From assembly GCA_016648135.1 (NCBI GenBank), contig JADDOH010000178.1, positions 310,001 to 374,000 on the forward strand: a stretch of 64,000 bases of DNA. Direction: 5' to 3'. A program made the translations under genes and the position numbers. This DNA is from Agrypnia vestita. Lineage: Eukaryota; Arthropoda; Insecta; Trichoptera; Phryganeidae. The notes under the pieces are model-generated. The model saw only the letters and a list, made by a program, of their open reading frames with translations. It did not search any database and had not been told where the DNA came from. Below are positions 22,881 to 35,016 of the stretch, piece after piece; position 1 is the first letter of the stretch; every line of letters begins with the position of its first letter.

Positions 22881-23425
22881 CAGCAATCTTAAGTTTTAAA
22901 ATGTTCATGTAGTAGATGCTTAATTGATTTTTTTACAATTAAATAAAACTATAAAAACAATTACTGTGAGCATACACTGGTTGTAGACCTTACAGATGGT
23001 ATTTTGGCTTTGAGGTTGTGCTGGTTTTCCAAACTGCGCCTTCTCACCTAGCATGCATCAAATGATGTTGTTAGTAACCGCAACATTTGATTTTCTATCA
23101 ATTTGCATGTACGTTTCATGTTTATATTAAAAATTCCGTCATGCTATTCACACGAACAAGCCAACAAACCTACAAACAGACACGAATTCATTCATGATGA
23201 CCCAATCAGATCCCTTCATGGCTGGGAACACATTCCGTTGCGTGCCTTTCTCCCCCTATCGATTGTTGGAATCCGCTTGGGGTAGGAACAAGTACCTGCC
23301 CGAGCATAGCCATCAATACAAAATATTTTATTTGTTTGATCAGAATTGATTTCACACTTAAATGATTATTTTTTAAAAAAATATTAATTATTTTATTTGT
23401 GTATATCTACTTTTCTTTGAGTATT

Positions 23426-23470
23426 TCGACCAACATGTTTCAAAAATTACCATTCCTTCATCAGGGTGTT
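23426..23470 (-). ncRNA. Hammerhead ribozyme-like motif, family B variant
   Basis: Minus strand: CUGAUGA, extra A, stem II GGAAU/AUUUU(U) with wobble pairs and loop GGUA, GAAAC, ACAUGU, cleavage position U, and stem I ACC/GGU. Stem I differs from the AUC/GAU of other family B copies by a paired change. Confidence 0.6.
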
Positions 23471-23600
23471 GTGTTCATACAAAATAAAATAAAAAAAATT
23501 AAAAAAAGATTATTTTAAAAATGTCCTTAGGTTTTCACGGCCGTTCAGAATCTTCTGTGCATAGTTTTCTGGGATATTCTGCCGTGTATATATGACCTCT

Positions 23601-23650
23601 CTGGCCAACGCTTCGGATCCCATTGCAGGGTTCATCATCAGGGCTGATGT
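23601..23650 (-). ncRNA. Hammerhead ribozyme-like motif, family C
   Basis: CUGAUGA, extra U, stem II GAACCC/GGGAUCC, loop UGCAAU, then GAAGC instead of GAAAC. The core mutation predicts an inactive copy. Confidence 0.55.
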
Positions 23651-23865
23651 GATGAGTGTATGTTGAAGTGTAGGTTAAGTATCGCCTAGCAATGCCGTAC
23701 CGAAGTCAAGGTGTCTCCAAGTTAGCGTTATGTTAAGTACTGGATTGCAGTACCGTGTTGAAAGCAGGGTGCGTGTGTCTTGATGTAGTGTGTTGTGTAT
23801 CTACTAACGGATGTCCGACTGTGCGGATTATCGATTTGATTAATCCTGCAGTGCTGGATACTACG

Positions 23866-24016
23866 AGGTTTTTAACTTAAGACCGTCATCCCTATTAATG
23901 TTTACCGGGTGCTTGTATATTTCAATTGCTTCTTTAACTAGGCGCGTGTGGTGACTTTTGGGCTTTCCTAAGATTTTCAGCTCAAATGAAAAATGGTGGC
24001 CCGTATTTAGAAAGTA
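23866..24016 (-). pseudogene. Penelope-like GIY-YIG endonuclease C-terminal remnant
   Basis: The frame FLNTGHHFSFELKILGKPKS, HHTRLVKEAIEIYKHPVNIN and RDDGLKLKTS stop matches the end of Penelope-type proteins (H.....GH.F....ILGK......R..REAIEI..HP.N.NRDDG..L). The GIY and YIG strands are truncated away. Recognition is by remembered family pattern, not alignment. Confidence 0.7.
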
Positions 24017-24039
24017 TTTAAAAATAAATCTGTCGTACT

Positions 24040-25220
24040 GTACTGAATAAGCTGAATATATGAATTTGGAGATGGCATGCTGGTATGGATTTATATAAAT
24101 AAGATATTCTTTCTAACGCTTCTAATTGCACAGGAATTTTTTGTACTTAGTATATATATATATGTATATTTTTTACTTATAATATAACACTCATTGTCAT
24201 AAGCAACAAGTGAAATTGTACAGAGAGAATAGACGCGATACGTGTTCACTCGTCGAAGCAAGGGAGCGGAATTGGTCATGCTTAGCCACGCCACTTCCAT
24301 CAAAGATTCTCCTATTTGGACTTGCCAGGACCAGAATCGAGAACCTACATAAATTTGACAGTTAAACAAAGTAAGGTTGCCTCAAAATGTATCGTGCTCA
24401 AGAGGCTATAAAAGAGAAAATGGACGATGTGGATAGAAGATTTTTGAGAAGAGTAAGGGTTTCGTAAAAGTAGTAAAGATATTCACCATTCTCAAGCTTG
24501 ATGCAGCGATAACATCAAAAAAGTAGCAGATAAATTGATATGAAAACGGAGAGAATTAGTGATGCCCGGGAGAGGTTCGTATTAAGATACGGACGCAGGG
24601 ATGCAGACACTCAGAAACAAAAACCTAGACTGCTTATAATGATGACGATGGAGATTTTAAGATTCTCACAAATTTCGTTGGCCGACAAAGAGGCCAGAGA
24701 CAATTTGCCCTTAACTAAATTTATCCAACACTGGACGTATACGGTCTGAAAAATGTTGAATACAGCAGATGAGAGTTAAGCTGATTGTGTGTAATGTGAT
24801 AATGCTGGAGGTGACATAATTATGTATCTACGTGGACTCAACATTAAGAAGACTAACTTTTGCTTAAATGAAACAAATTGTTTAATTAGTTAAACCTATA
24901 GGTTTTGAATTACAGATGAGCCATTCTGAGACGGATTAGCTCTGCCTACTTACGACCGTGAAATATTAATAGAAAGCACTTAAAAGGACGTTAGCAGCGC
25001 CACCTGGCGTGACGGGCACGCGATCTGCCGCGGGCTGTCAGTGGGGGTAGCTGCGAACCCGCGCCCCACCCCTTTCGGGCGTGCCACTACCCCACGGATA
25101 GGGCTTTCAAAACCGACAATCGATATCGTACTACCGGTAATCCCGGAAAAGTTGATAAAGAAAAACCGTATTTTAATTCAAGTATTATTGTGGATGTGGA
25201 TGTCCATTATATTCTATAAT
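24040..25220. other. Interval without a recognised gene; GC-rich patch at 24985-25120
   Basis: Open frames near 24091-24369 (-), 24540-24749 (+) and 25041-25244 (+) show no family motif. The 24985-25120 segment (GCGCCACCTGGCGTGACGG ... GGGCGTGCCACTACCCCACG) is unusually GC-rich for the window. Confidence 0.4.
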
Positions 25221-25223
25221 GTG

Positions 25224-25405
25224 TACCATCTCAAAGGCAATTGAGATGGTATGGCCACGTTGGAAGCAGAGCATCCGACCACATTGTTAACAGACGATCT
25301 CCATGGATCATTTCCGAATTATACCCGGAGGAAAACCAAAAAAAATGAGGTGGGTGCAAAGGGATGGTCAGATGCAGAGGCATGGACTGGGTGACGTTAT
25401 CCAGG
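25224..25405 (+). pseudogene. LINE reverse-transcriptase C-terminal remnant
   Basis: QLRWYGHVGSRASDHIVNR, then PEENQKK and a frameshifted RWVQRDGQMQRHGLGDVIQ resemble RLRWYGHV.R, G.PKKRW....ED. Short and frameshifted. Confidence 0.5.
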
Positions 25406-26859
25406 ACAGAAGAATGTATAGTCGATGACGACATTGAGTTGGAATGATTTAGGGATAAGAAGATGAAGTAAAGTGTATCAGATAAAGCACTTGGTACGAC
25501 AAGGATATAGATTAGTGTCAAGGGCTCACCAGTGTAAAGAATTGCGTGTGTTTAGTGATACGTCAGAAATTATATGCATGAACGAAAAGGATTGACATGC
25601 AAGATCGTTGTGTGAATACCTAAGTTGTTATTTTGAAGGAAATGCGGTATGCAGAAAATTAATGGAAAGAAAAGCTCATAGGTATAGTGATCATTGTGCA
25701 TTACCCAGAAGACTATTTTGAAGTTTTTCAGAGTATTTATATAATGTATATTAATAAATTTGTGTCTGTTCGATATGTTTTGGACACTTGAACTCTGCAT
25801 TTGAAAAAAAAAGATTTCTTTCCTAACATTAAAAAAACATGTGAGATGAAATAAATAGCTTTATGGTATTTTAGAAAATATATAAAAGAAAGAAATAATG
25901 AAAACCTATAACATTAATTCGACAAAATTCATTCTTACTGACACGGGCTCTGGAAGTCAAATGAAACAATTGAAATTAATTAAAGTTATATTAATCAACT
26001 AATTCATATCTCTGAACACAAATATTTTCGGAGAACCGTTCCCTAATTCACACCAATTATGCATTTCGAGTCTTATTCCTTAATATTCCACTTGTCTCTG
26101 ATATACTGATGCACATTGCACAGGCTTATTTTAACCCTAGAATGACAATTGCCTGAAAAAAGTGCAGTATATGTGTGTTTTTACGCATAAATAACAATTT
26201 AATAATTTTTCTATTTATTTCATTTAACATACGGTTTATTCCATTTTATTTTATTCTAGTCTGATCTATTAAAACTATATAAGTATATACATTTTGTTTT
26301 CTGTACCTCTTCTATTGGAGACTAATTCTTTTATTGGAGAGGGATAACATACAATTACTGATCAAATTTTTTTATTCGTTATTTTACCAACATTTTATTT
26401 TACTTGCCTTCATTTATTTTTCTCTGGAGAATATTTTTTACCAACGATTTAGGCAGGGATTCACCTATAAAGTTTTTGTGAACTTGTTAGTGCTAGTTAC
26501 ACCATGAAAACACTCTTTAATAAAAAAAATTAAAAATGTACGCGCGTTAAATGTTACATTTCTTTGGCATACATAAAATAAACAGCGCAGCACTTCTCAC
26601 AGCACAATTACTAGAGTACAACAAAAGGCAGAACTATCTGTGAATACGCGCGAAACGTTCGAAACGCAAGAACTGACAACTAAAGAGATATCCACAGATT
26701 ACAAATCCCTTTACTACGTTGGCGTATAATTCTGACGGCATTCAGCGCAGCGATTACGTCTAAAGAGCTTCGCAGATCGGGAGAATTTCGCCAAAAAGCG
26801 ATGAAAAATTTAAAAGACAGATTTAAAATAAATGATTTAACTAACTAACTAACTGACCA

Positions 26860-27421
26860 TCACGCCGTTTCCTCGCAGGGGTAGGCAGAGAAGATTGAAC
26901 GCCAAACTCTTCTATCCTGGCACACCACTTTTGCTTCGGCCAGATTCATACATCTTCTCGTACAAGTTCTACGGTTGTTGCGGCTTTTAACAGGGCCATC
27001 CTCAAGTACAAGTCTTTCGCGGACACCCTCTATTCCTGTTGCCTTCAACACTCGCCCCATATATTTTCTTTACCATCCTTTCCTCGTTCATACGTTCCAC
27101 ATGACCAAACCATCTCAGCACTCCTTTCTTTATTCTATCTACCACACTACAGCCAGCATTGCATTCAAGCCTAATTTGTTCACTCCTCACTCTATCGACC
27201 AAAGATTTTCCAGGCTTCACTTCCAAACATCAGGGTTGGCACTTGCACGCCATTATGTACCACTAGTCTTGCTTCCTTTGACAGATTCTTATTGGCCATA
27301 ATTTCATTTTTAGCACCATTAACTTTGTTTCCCGCAGTCACTCTCCTTTCGATATCGTTCTCAGCCTTGCCGTCTCTACTAAACATACCTTCCAAATACA
27401 CAAACTCGTTTACTTGTTCTA
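26860..27421 (-). pseudogene. LINE reverse-transcriptase C-terminal half
   Basis: Minus-strand pieces in order: VYLEGMFSRDGKAENDIERR, VTAGNKVNGAKNEIMANKNL, ARLVVHNGVQVPTLMFGSEA, then frameshift, SLVDRVRSEQIRLECNAG, GVLRWFGHVERMNEERM, GCPRKTC, frameshift, DRRVWRSIFSAYPCEETA stop. This is the well-known arthropod non-LTR end with YLG..FS.DGK...DIERR and W...VSAYP. Two frameshifts. The 3' flank has (GTTA)n, read as CTAACTAACTAAC on the + strand at 26840-26852. Confidence 0.8.
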
Positions 27422-28544
27422 ATAAATAATTTCATGTGAAAAATTTGTCGTATAATACGCGAGCATTTTGTTATATAACTAAGAATTCACCAATAACGCT
27501 CCAAAAGAAATATAACTTCAAAAATCATTTAAAAAAAATAATTAAAAAACTCTTCTAACTCCCGAGAAAAGAAAATGTTTTAGCCCTATCACGTCATATA
27601 TCATATAGTATATTATGTCATTCTTGGTCTCAGTGTGAAGCTTATTAGTGAGTGAGTATATTAGATGACAATGATGAATGATGAATATACCAACGAAAAA
27701 ATGTACATGACATTATTTTCAGGGGTTTTCGGGGAGATGAACTCTGATTTCTGACAGGGAAAAGGCTAGCCTCTCTGCTCCGGATTTGTTGGAATTAGAA
27801 TAAGGCGCCGTTACTGTGTATCTACCGCTTGAAGCAAGTACTTGATTAATTGCCCAAAGCAACCTTTACATGTCATGTAAATCTCTGCTAAACAATGCCT
27901 CGGAGCAGATGTTCTCAAACTATTCCCTACATATTTTATTTCGTTAAATACACATCTTAAAATGATAAATAGGTAAATAAAAAGAAATAGCCAGCTTTTT
28001 AAAAACTTATCCATATACTATGAAACAGATATTCCAACTTTGTTACTGACGTGCAACTCTTGTACTAACATAGGAAATAGATTGCTATGATATAAGTACC
28101 TACGAAGAGATAAGTAGACCAACGAGTGAATGAGGTAAACGATGCTGCTCAGTATTTGCATTTAGAGTCGTTTTTTTCATTCTCGCGAACACCTTATTCA
28201 AACAGCCGAGATCGTCGTTCTATCAATTATATATTGAATTGATTCTGAAGATATCGAAAGAATATTCATGCCCTCGCAACAGTTTATGTTAAGTGCTCCT
28301 GAATGATAAAGGGGCGGCTATTGGAGCTATGCCGTGTAAATAGACACAGCTCCAGGGAGATAAATTGGCTGTGCAAATAACAATCGCGTTTAAAAAACAA
28401 GTCAATCAGGATAAATGTCAGACCCAAAACCACCCAAGAATAACATCCACTGACTTACCAGATGGCTGGATCCTGAATCTCTTGCACGACTGCGGTGATT
28501 CTTCCGTGCGATTATTTTTCTTAAAATTCGATAGTCATGTCTTG

Positions 28545-28935
28545 CACTTGTAGGTAGGCATGTTGCGGCGCTGATTTTATATATTATTATTATATACCGC
28601 GTGCTGGCGCGAGTGGACCAAAACAAGCGGCGCGATATATAGAGTATTTATTCCAATATAAATCACAGTGTAATGGCGAAGTTTATAACTTATACAAAAA
28701 AAGGGAAGGCGATGCGTACAAAAAAAACGTCACCGCACACGCTTCAAGGTCAAAATGCGAAGTGAGCGCTGTCATGCTCGTGCGACATCTGTTGGCGCGT
28801 CCCAAGCCATCTAGCCAGGGGAGAGTCACTCCGGATGGCCTCTGGTCGAATACACATCGCGATTGACATGACAGAAAAATTGTACAATAATTATTTGCAC
28901 AAACAGCTCCTATTAGAAGATCTGTGAAGTGAGTC
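28545..28935 (-). mobile_element. LTR-like segment (possible solo LTR), uncertain
   Basis: On the minus strand a CpG-richer stretch with GAGTGACTCTCCCCTGGC is followed by AATAAATACTCTATATATCG, CCGCTTGTTTTGGTCCACTC and then AATAATATATAAAATCAGCG. The order resembles the R/U5 end of a Gypsy-type LTR with a poly(A) signal. I could not find clear TG...CA termini or a target-site duplication. Confidence 0.3.
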
Positions 28936-29414
28936 ATCGAATTTATCGAACATCATAGTAAACGAGACTGGGAGAAGGAACACTATCTTAGTGGTGAGTT
29001 CGGTTATTTCAGTGCATACATTTCAGAATTACCTTTCCACATCCCCAACAAGTCATCCTCCCCCTATTCCCATTATTCTCATCCCTTGATTTCCGGCCAT
29101 TCGGGAACAGAGGGTGTCGGCATATCCAGTAAAGTATGACTTAACTGGTCATAAACGGTCAGAGACGTTTATAATTGAGTTACTGAAGCAAAGATGATTT
29201 CAGGATAGGATAAACATAATTTAATATAAAACTTGCTGTATTGTTGGTTTTGTGTATTTTATTCAAATACTATCTTCTTAGTTAAGTCAGATAGTGGTTT
29301 TCGTTTTCCTTATTCACAGACTTCAGATATTGCTCATATTTGTAAACACCGTGTTTTCAGCAAACGACTGTTCGCTCCAATATAGATGCAGCACTAAATA
29401 ATAACAATTGATAA

Positions 29415-29565
29415 ATTTATCCGTTTTACTCTGCAGCGTGCATTTCGAGTAACCATTTTAACAGTACAATCAGTACCGTCTTTTATCTGGTCAGTCCATT
29501 GTGTTGGATGTCGGCCTCTTCCTCTTTTATTTTCCAACTTGTCAATCTTTGGAGAATGAATAATT
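29415..29565 (-). pseudogene. LINE C-terminal remnant
   Basis: KLENKRGRGRHPTQWTDQIK, then GTDCTVKMVTRNARCRVK, resembles R.RGRPPTRWTDQIK....CT...A...A.DR..W. Short, no stop-free context beyond this. Confidence 0.5.
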
Positions 29566-29902
29566 AGTTTCAACAAAATTTATGGTTTATTGTGCATTTC
29601 TGTACAAGAAATTCTAAATATGCGTCATTAGTACCACATTATAATGGCAGCAGGTTTTCTCCTCTGCTTGCTCATAATATTCATCTGTCTCAAATACTTA
29701 GTAGTTTAGGGAAGATGTGGTGACGGTCGTGGAAAGCGTGACGAAAAAAAAGAGAGTTAAACTGAGAACACGTGCGGCAGGAAGTTTTCCCGAGTCGAGA
29801 GCGTAGCAAGGCTGGCCTGCTATGGAGGTTTAAGGTTGAGTGATGACTCCTTTAGGTTCCAGCTCCTATTTATACTCCTTCTGATAAAACAAGGTCGCTG
29901 AA

Positions 29903-29950
29903 GAAGCATTAACTTAATTGTTGATCGAAACCGATGTTGACTTGACTGTT
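29903..29950 (+). ncRNA. Hammerhead-like candidate, weak
   Basis: GCUGAAGAAGC, a possible stem AUUAAC/GUUGAU with loop UUAAUU, then CGAAACCGAUGUUGAC. CUGANGA and GAAAC are present and spaced correctly, but extra bases flank the stem and stem I needs an unpaired G. May be an unrelated coincidence. Confidence 0.3.
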
Positions 29951-30374
29951 AATCTATCATATTATTTGCCTAATCTATTGACCTACTCGTTTGACCCGAC
30001 TCAGCAAAACTACCATGACAACACAACACGGCTTGACCCAAAAATCTAAATTATTTTTGTCGACATGACAGTTTTGCAATACTGAACTGGGTCAAGAATG
30101 CACAACATCGACATCGCATTGAGTTAGCATGAACCATCTCTCTATAGTTGCATCAAAATTGAAATTTTGTTCGCATTACTGCCCAAAGGATTCTAAGCAT
30201 TCGCTTTTTTCAAAAGAGTCTCTTTTTTATTAGTGTCAAAACGTATCCCCACGTACATTATCCTCTTCTTGGCTTCAGCATGATAACAAAAAATATTATA
30301 TTGTTTTGGTTTCAGAAAATGGGGCTTGAAATGTTAAGAAAGCCTGAACCAGACGGCCGTAAAGTGTAGATACC

Positions 30375-30552
30375 TGTAACGGCCCCCTAAAGGTAATTGG
30401 GACATTTACCCAAACATCCATTAAAATCTCACATTTAAAGGTCAGATTCCGAAATCAGGTCTTCATTCGTCCGACTGGTCTGGGTAGTTGGTGTAGTGTC
30501 ATTATGTATAGCCTCCGTTTAAATTACCCAACTATTTTGGGGCCGCTGGCTC
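30375..30552. repeat. Possible fold-back element
   Basis: CGGCCCCCTAAAGGTAATTG and AATTACCCAACTATTTTGGG followed by GCCGC are imperfect inverted repeats ~150 bp apart. No clear target-site duplication. Confidence 0.3.
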
Positions 30553-31134
30553 GCCGCGGGCGAAAGTCCCTATCTTAATTATTCAATCCGATCATATTTA
30601 AATTTAAATTATACTGTATTCATGCTATCACGATACCTTCCACAGCGGAAGGTGGGGAGGATAAGACGCCACGCAATATTATCCCAACACAAATCGCTGA
30701 TGAATATCGCAAAATTAATGGCACAAAACAAATGGTATTAAAGTGTAATGTGTGAATAAGTGTATATCTTCAACATCTATATAAAATACTCAACGTCCAT
30801 CTTAGAGGATAGATATTGAACTGTATACAAAACATCATGAGATTGTTGAAATGGAAAGAATATCACGTAATCGAGGATTTTGCAGCACTCTGCACAATTT
30901 ACAGTAAATTAAAATTTGCTGGTGGTATCTGCTAAAATCGATCATACTCGAAACTTCGCGAAATTACATTTTCTATACAAGAGACGTCAGAACAACCTAC
31001 AAAGCGAAGTCAAAAGTGATGCGGCGATTCAATGCGACCAGCGACAATAAATTAAGAAAAAAAAATTTTTCATAGCCGTATTTATTTTCTCTTTTTATTA
31101 CAGGTATACATATGTTTATATGCCAAACTGCATA

Positions 31135-31345
31135 ACAATTTTAAGGCATTACATTGCTGCGGCTCTGGCGGATAAACCGCCATGCGACACGAAAATTCCG
31201 AGCACCACCAGTTAGCTCCAGTCGGGCAGGAGGCATCTCGTTCATGATGCGGGCCGCTCATGCCGAGCTTGAGGGGGCGTCGCTGTGAGCGTGTGTGCGT
31301 GTGTAGATGAATGTGAGGAAATGTGTGTGTGTGATTGTGTAAGTG
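31135..31345. other. GC-rich patch followed by (GT)n microsatellite
   Basis: 31140-31282 is GC-rich and open on the minus strand (KLGMSGPHHERDASCPTG, WWCSEFSCRMAVYPPEPQQC). 31285-31343 is a GTGTGTG-rich run. The open frame has no recognised motif; an uncharacterised exon or repeat cannot be excluded. Confidence 0.3.
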
Positions 31346-31359
31346 AAGGTACCAGACCA

Positions 31360-34300
31360 CTTCGGGAGAAATCGTACAACATTCAAAGATGGTTCATTAT
31401 CAATACTTTACATTTAATCCACTTAAATAATACAAGACTGGCAGCGAAAGCAATTTCTACTAAATCCTAAACAAATTCTTGCTGCTTAAAACGAGGCAAA
31501 GGTCTTTGATAAAACGCCGAGGGCGGACACGTTAAACATCACGTTAAAAGTCATTGGGCACTGAATATAAATTGTGAATAAAAAATAAAGTTCCTGGTGC
31601 TGATGGACAATAAATCAAAGGGGACGAGATCTAGCTTATGCTAACGAAGCCAACGCTAAAAGCTAAAAGAACGAGCTAATGCTCTTTTGCGCCATCGACG
31701 GTGAGCACTCGAAGTGGTATCAGCGGAAATGAAAGATTGAGGGATACCCACTTGGAGAACTCCGAAGGATTGAAAACGACTATCAAACGGGTACTGACGA
31801 TGACCGTCATTATGCCTGGACGCCACTCTCGCTGCCCTCACAAGATGACTAGGCCAAGGGTGCGGTCCCGTTCAGCACACAGCAAGTCATAAGCCCTGGG
31901 CCACCCTACAAAGACTTCCATACCGAGCTATATTTCCTATAATCTTGAATTCAGTACAATCTTAATTGGTAATCCTTGATGACTGAATTCGAGACGTTTT
32001 TTTTAATATTTCGGATATTGTTGACTTCGCATATTTTGCTTTTCTATAAAAACCTCAATTCGCCTTCATGCATAGGAAAATCAACCCTTATCAATATGTA
32101 TTTACACAGTTACATATATTACAGAAAGTAACTCGAAACGTAAAGCGGTAAGCCGATTGGAAATAATATATTTGTATTTTTTGTGATATGAAACATTCAT
32201 ATTTCAGCGAAAAGCGAAAGCTTTGAGAAGGAAAACAAAGATGTCATTTGTATTTTTCGTTATTCATCTCCAAGTTTATCTTTTTGAATTTTCTCGAACC
32301 TTTTGTATTTCTTTGAGGTAATTCTTTTCTTTTTTCATCTACGTGTACAGACTTATTGCCCTGTCATGATCCCTAATCGGCAGGTAGAGATAACAGACGC
32401 ACCTTTCCAAAAAAAAATGAGCGAGCCTTTTAGTATTCGCATATGGTGTGTAAAATTCGAAATCTCACAATTAAAATTATCAATAGAGCAGCAACAGAAA
32501 TTAACATCACAATTTAAAAAAGCTAATACCTATAATTTATTAATTAGTAAATACAAGTAAAGATAATGTATGTGCATTTATTTATTAAGTAGGTACCATA
32601 ATATCTACATACGCATTTAGTTTAGAAATGTGTTTGCTAAATTATATGTTTTTATTTATTTTCATAGATGGCGGTAGTGTGCCACCATACATATTGTATG
32701 AAAACTTTGAATAAATATTTAAAAATAATCACATAAATTAAGTAAAATTTGAGAATGTAAATAATTAGGGGTAGATATTGTTTACATTAATGTAAAAAAT
32801 AATTAAGTATTAATTGGATAGTTTCGAAGATATAAGCTAAAATATATCAAAGTTACAACATCCACACGCTTGACCCCAGCCACGTAACATATATACAAAA
32901 TCATAAGGGCTTGCTGCTGTAAGTGTGCGTCTTCTCTGTGATAGCACTTGCTGGACATTTGTTTATAAACGATGATTTTTTTCATCACGCACTCTCTGCG
33001 CGCGCACATTGGTCAAATGAAATTGCGCGCGCTTCCCCGGCGTCTTAATTCCCGTTACGCATTTCCGCCCTTTTTCACAAAATCAGTGCCACAGATTGCA
33101 GGAAAGCGAGAGAAAAGATGTTACACATCAAAAATAGAGTGACTACAGTAAGTCATTGAGTCCAAAACGCGTCAGAACTGATATTCCACGTGCATGAGGG
33201 TGGCCCAAAACATTTTTTTTTCAACTTTTTAAAGGGACAATATAAAGGTGTGGAAAAATAATATTATTACATTGTTATAAATTTATCTGCCCCGGGATTT
33301 AAATTGATTATTTGATTGATTTTTTTCATGACATGTTCCAATTACGTTTCCAACCAGTAATCGTTACATGCCTGGAAAATTTTTCTTGATATAGGTATGA
33401 GATTATTGTGTCATTATATGAAATATTATTATAATAAAAATATAATCGTAATTTTTGTCAATATTTTTTTGTAATTAGTAAATATTAATAATTCAATTAT
33501 AATAAGACACATTTTTAAACTTTTTTTTTAAATCTTTACAGTCGATTCGATGGCAAAAGATGATATCCCATACTAGTCAAATATTAAACATTACTTTGCA
33601 CCTTTTTTCTTGCTTATTTCTTTCATAGAATGGTGATCCACCCTAATGTGCATGTCAGCATGTCAGCAAAACGCATATATAGAGTACAGTACGCTTGATA
33701 GGTAAATAAAGACAAGAAAAAATAGAGCAATCTATTATGCAATTACTAAAAGAAATAAAAATAAAAATTATCGTTTTTATACACATCAATTCATTTCAAT
33801 ATCTACTTCCACTTCTCAACAAACAAACAAATATGAATACCAAATATACAAAAAATTATAACACCTATTGATAGCCTACAAAAGATGAATTATTTTTTCA
33901 AAATATTTCTCCATTCTTAAACTAATATTATCAATGTACTCAATCGTTCAGATTCAAAACATGGAATGTCAAACTGATAGGACATTGCCATTTTCATTGA
34001 AGCGACACGATCAAGAAATTGAATATAGGTCAAAGCGGAAACCCATGAAAGACATAGGTTCTAGGAGACGTACACCAATACATACAGAATGTGTTGCCCT
34101 ATGAGATGCTTGAAATGTAAATCTGAATTTGTTATGAATTATCAGGGCAAATTATGGAACCAGGTTTAGAATCTATCAAACTGTAGTGGGCGTTGGTAGA
34201 GTGACGGGTCTATCAAAAGGTCAGATATGTATTCAATACCTGGGAGCCAAGATGTCTTACCTGCGTACAGAATTGAATATAAATTTGAATCATATTTAAA

Positions 34301-34430
34301 AAATATTTTCATATGTACGAATGTGTGTTATGAGAACACAATATCTGTATTTTGTCCGCAGAAGGATGATTATTAATTAAAATAGTTTATTGATTTTAGA
34401 AACGTGTATGGACGACTTTTTATAGTATAG
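31360..34430. other. AT-rich interval without a recognised gene
   Basis: Only a short family E-like stretch (CATAAGCCCTGGGCCACCC, then AAAGACTTCCATACC) was seen near 31888-31925. Open frames near 31656-31892, 32303-32560 and 32803-33009 show no family motif. Confidence 0.5.
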
Positions 34431-34431
34431 C

Positions 34432-34530
34432 CCCGGGCTTTCAAACTGTATGAGCTGGCTTAAGTGATCACTCTACGCAATGCAAAGTTCACCAATTCCA
34501 TCGTAAGAACATCCACACATTATCAAAAAA
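34432..34530 (-). repeat. Dispersed repeat family E, partial copy
   Basis: GAGCTGGCTTAAGTGATCAC, AAAGTTCACCAATTCCATC and CACACATTATCAAAAAATGT match the first half of family E in reverse. It lies about 65 bp upstream of a family C element. Confidence 0.5.
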
Positions 34531-34596
34531 TGTTAATGTTGTATGTATGTTCCAAATCTGAAACCTTTAGTATATTTGAAGGGACTATGCTAGACA

Positions 34597-34857
34597 TGTT
34601 CTTAGGTTTTCACGGCTACTCAGAATCTTCTGGTTTGGGTCTTCTGGGGTATTATTCCGTGTTATGCTCACGGCATAATACCCCAGAAGCTACAGCACCA
34701 AGCTTTCGACACGGTATTGCTAGCCAATACTTAACCATAAAACCAACACTCACAATAACACATCAGCCCTGATGATGGACCCTGCAATGGGATCCGAAAC
34801 GTCAGCCAGAAAGGTCGTAATAACAAGGCATATTACCCCAGAAGATCCAAACCACAA
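34597..34857. mobile_element. Penelope-type family C element with an 11-bp target-site duplication
   Basis: TATGCTAGACA occurs at 34586-34596 and 34858-34868, bounding a 261-bp insertion. It starts with an inverted tail (TGTTCTTAGGTTTTCACGGC), contains a 20/21-bp hairpin (CTTCTGGGGTATTATTCCGT), then the upstream part of the repeat (GCCAATACTTAACCATAAAA), the hammerhead motif and a right tail GAAGATCCAAACCACAA. Confidence 0.75.
34763..34813 (+). ncRNA. Hammerhead ribozyme-like motif, family C, intact core
   Basis: CUGAUGA, extra U, stem II GGACCC/GGGAUCC with loop UGCAAU, GAAAC, ACGU, cleavage triplet GUC, then AGCC. Stem I (GCC/AGC) has lost its first pair. Catalytic core complete. Confidence 0.7.
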
Positions 34858-34964
34858 TATGCTAGACACATTTGTAGTCTTCACAAACCTTATCTGCAAT
34901 AAAACTGTTTACTCTACGACAGAACCTGCAGCTACAGTCGTTAATTTAAGGCATCCATATATTT

Positions 34965-35016
34965 CCCTGCCACACACAGTCAGTAGATTTCTTTCTACTG
35001 ACTGTGTGTGGCAGGG
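34965..35016. repeat. Perfect 23-bp hairpin
   Basis: CCCTGCCACACACAGTCAGT followed by AGA, then a 6-nt loop, then the exact reverse complement. Same style as the hairpins at 13730, 41653 and 52326. Confidence 0.85.

Larger units (their letters stand above)
23522..24016 (-). mobile_element. 5'-truncated Penelope-like element, family C, with endonuclease C-terminus
   Basis: Reading the minus strand from 24016: an endonuclease C-terminal frame, a ~230-bp untranslated part, the hammerhead motif and the family C tail ending CCGTGAAAACCTAAGGACA. TTTAAAAA occurs on both sides (23514-23521 and 24017-24024), a possible 8-bp target-site duplication, though AT-rich. This copy ties family C to Penelope-like elements. 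Confidence 0.7.

Noticed and set aside
26975..27301. Plus-strand 108-codon open frame
   Set aside because: Antisense to the LINE remnant on the minus strand.
28245..28275. CUGAAGA...GAAAG as a hammerhead
   Set aside because: Only UAUC lies between the two boxes, which cannot form stem II, and no stem III or cleavage triplet follows.
30700..30730. Another hammerhead core (CGCTGATGAATATCGC)
   Set aside because: CUGAUGA is present but it is followed by CAAAA rather than GAAA and no stem II of useful length forms.
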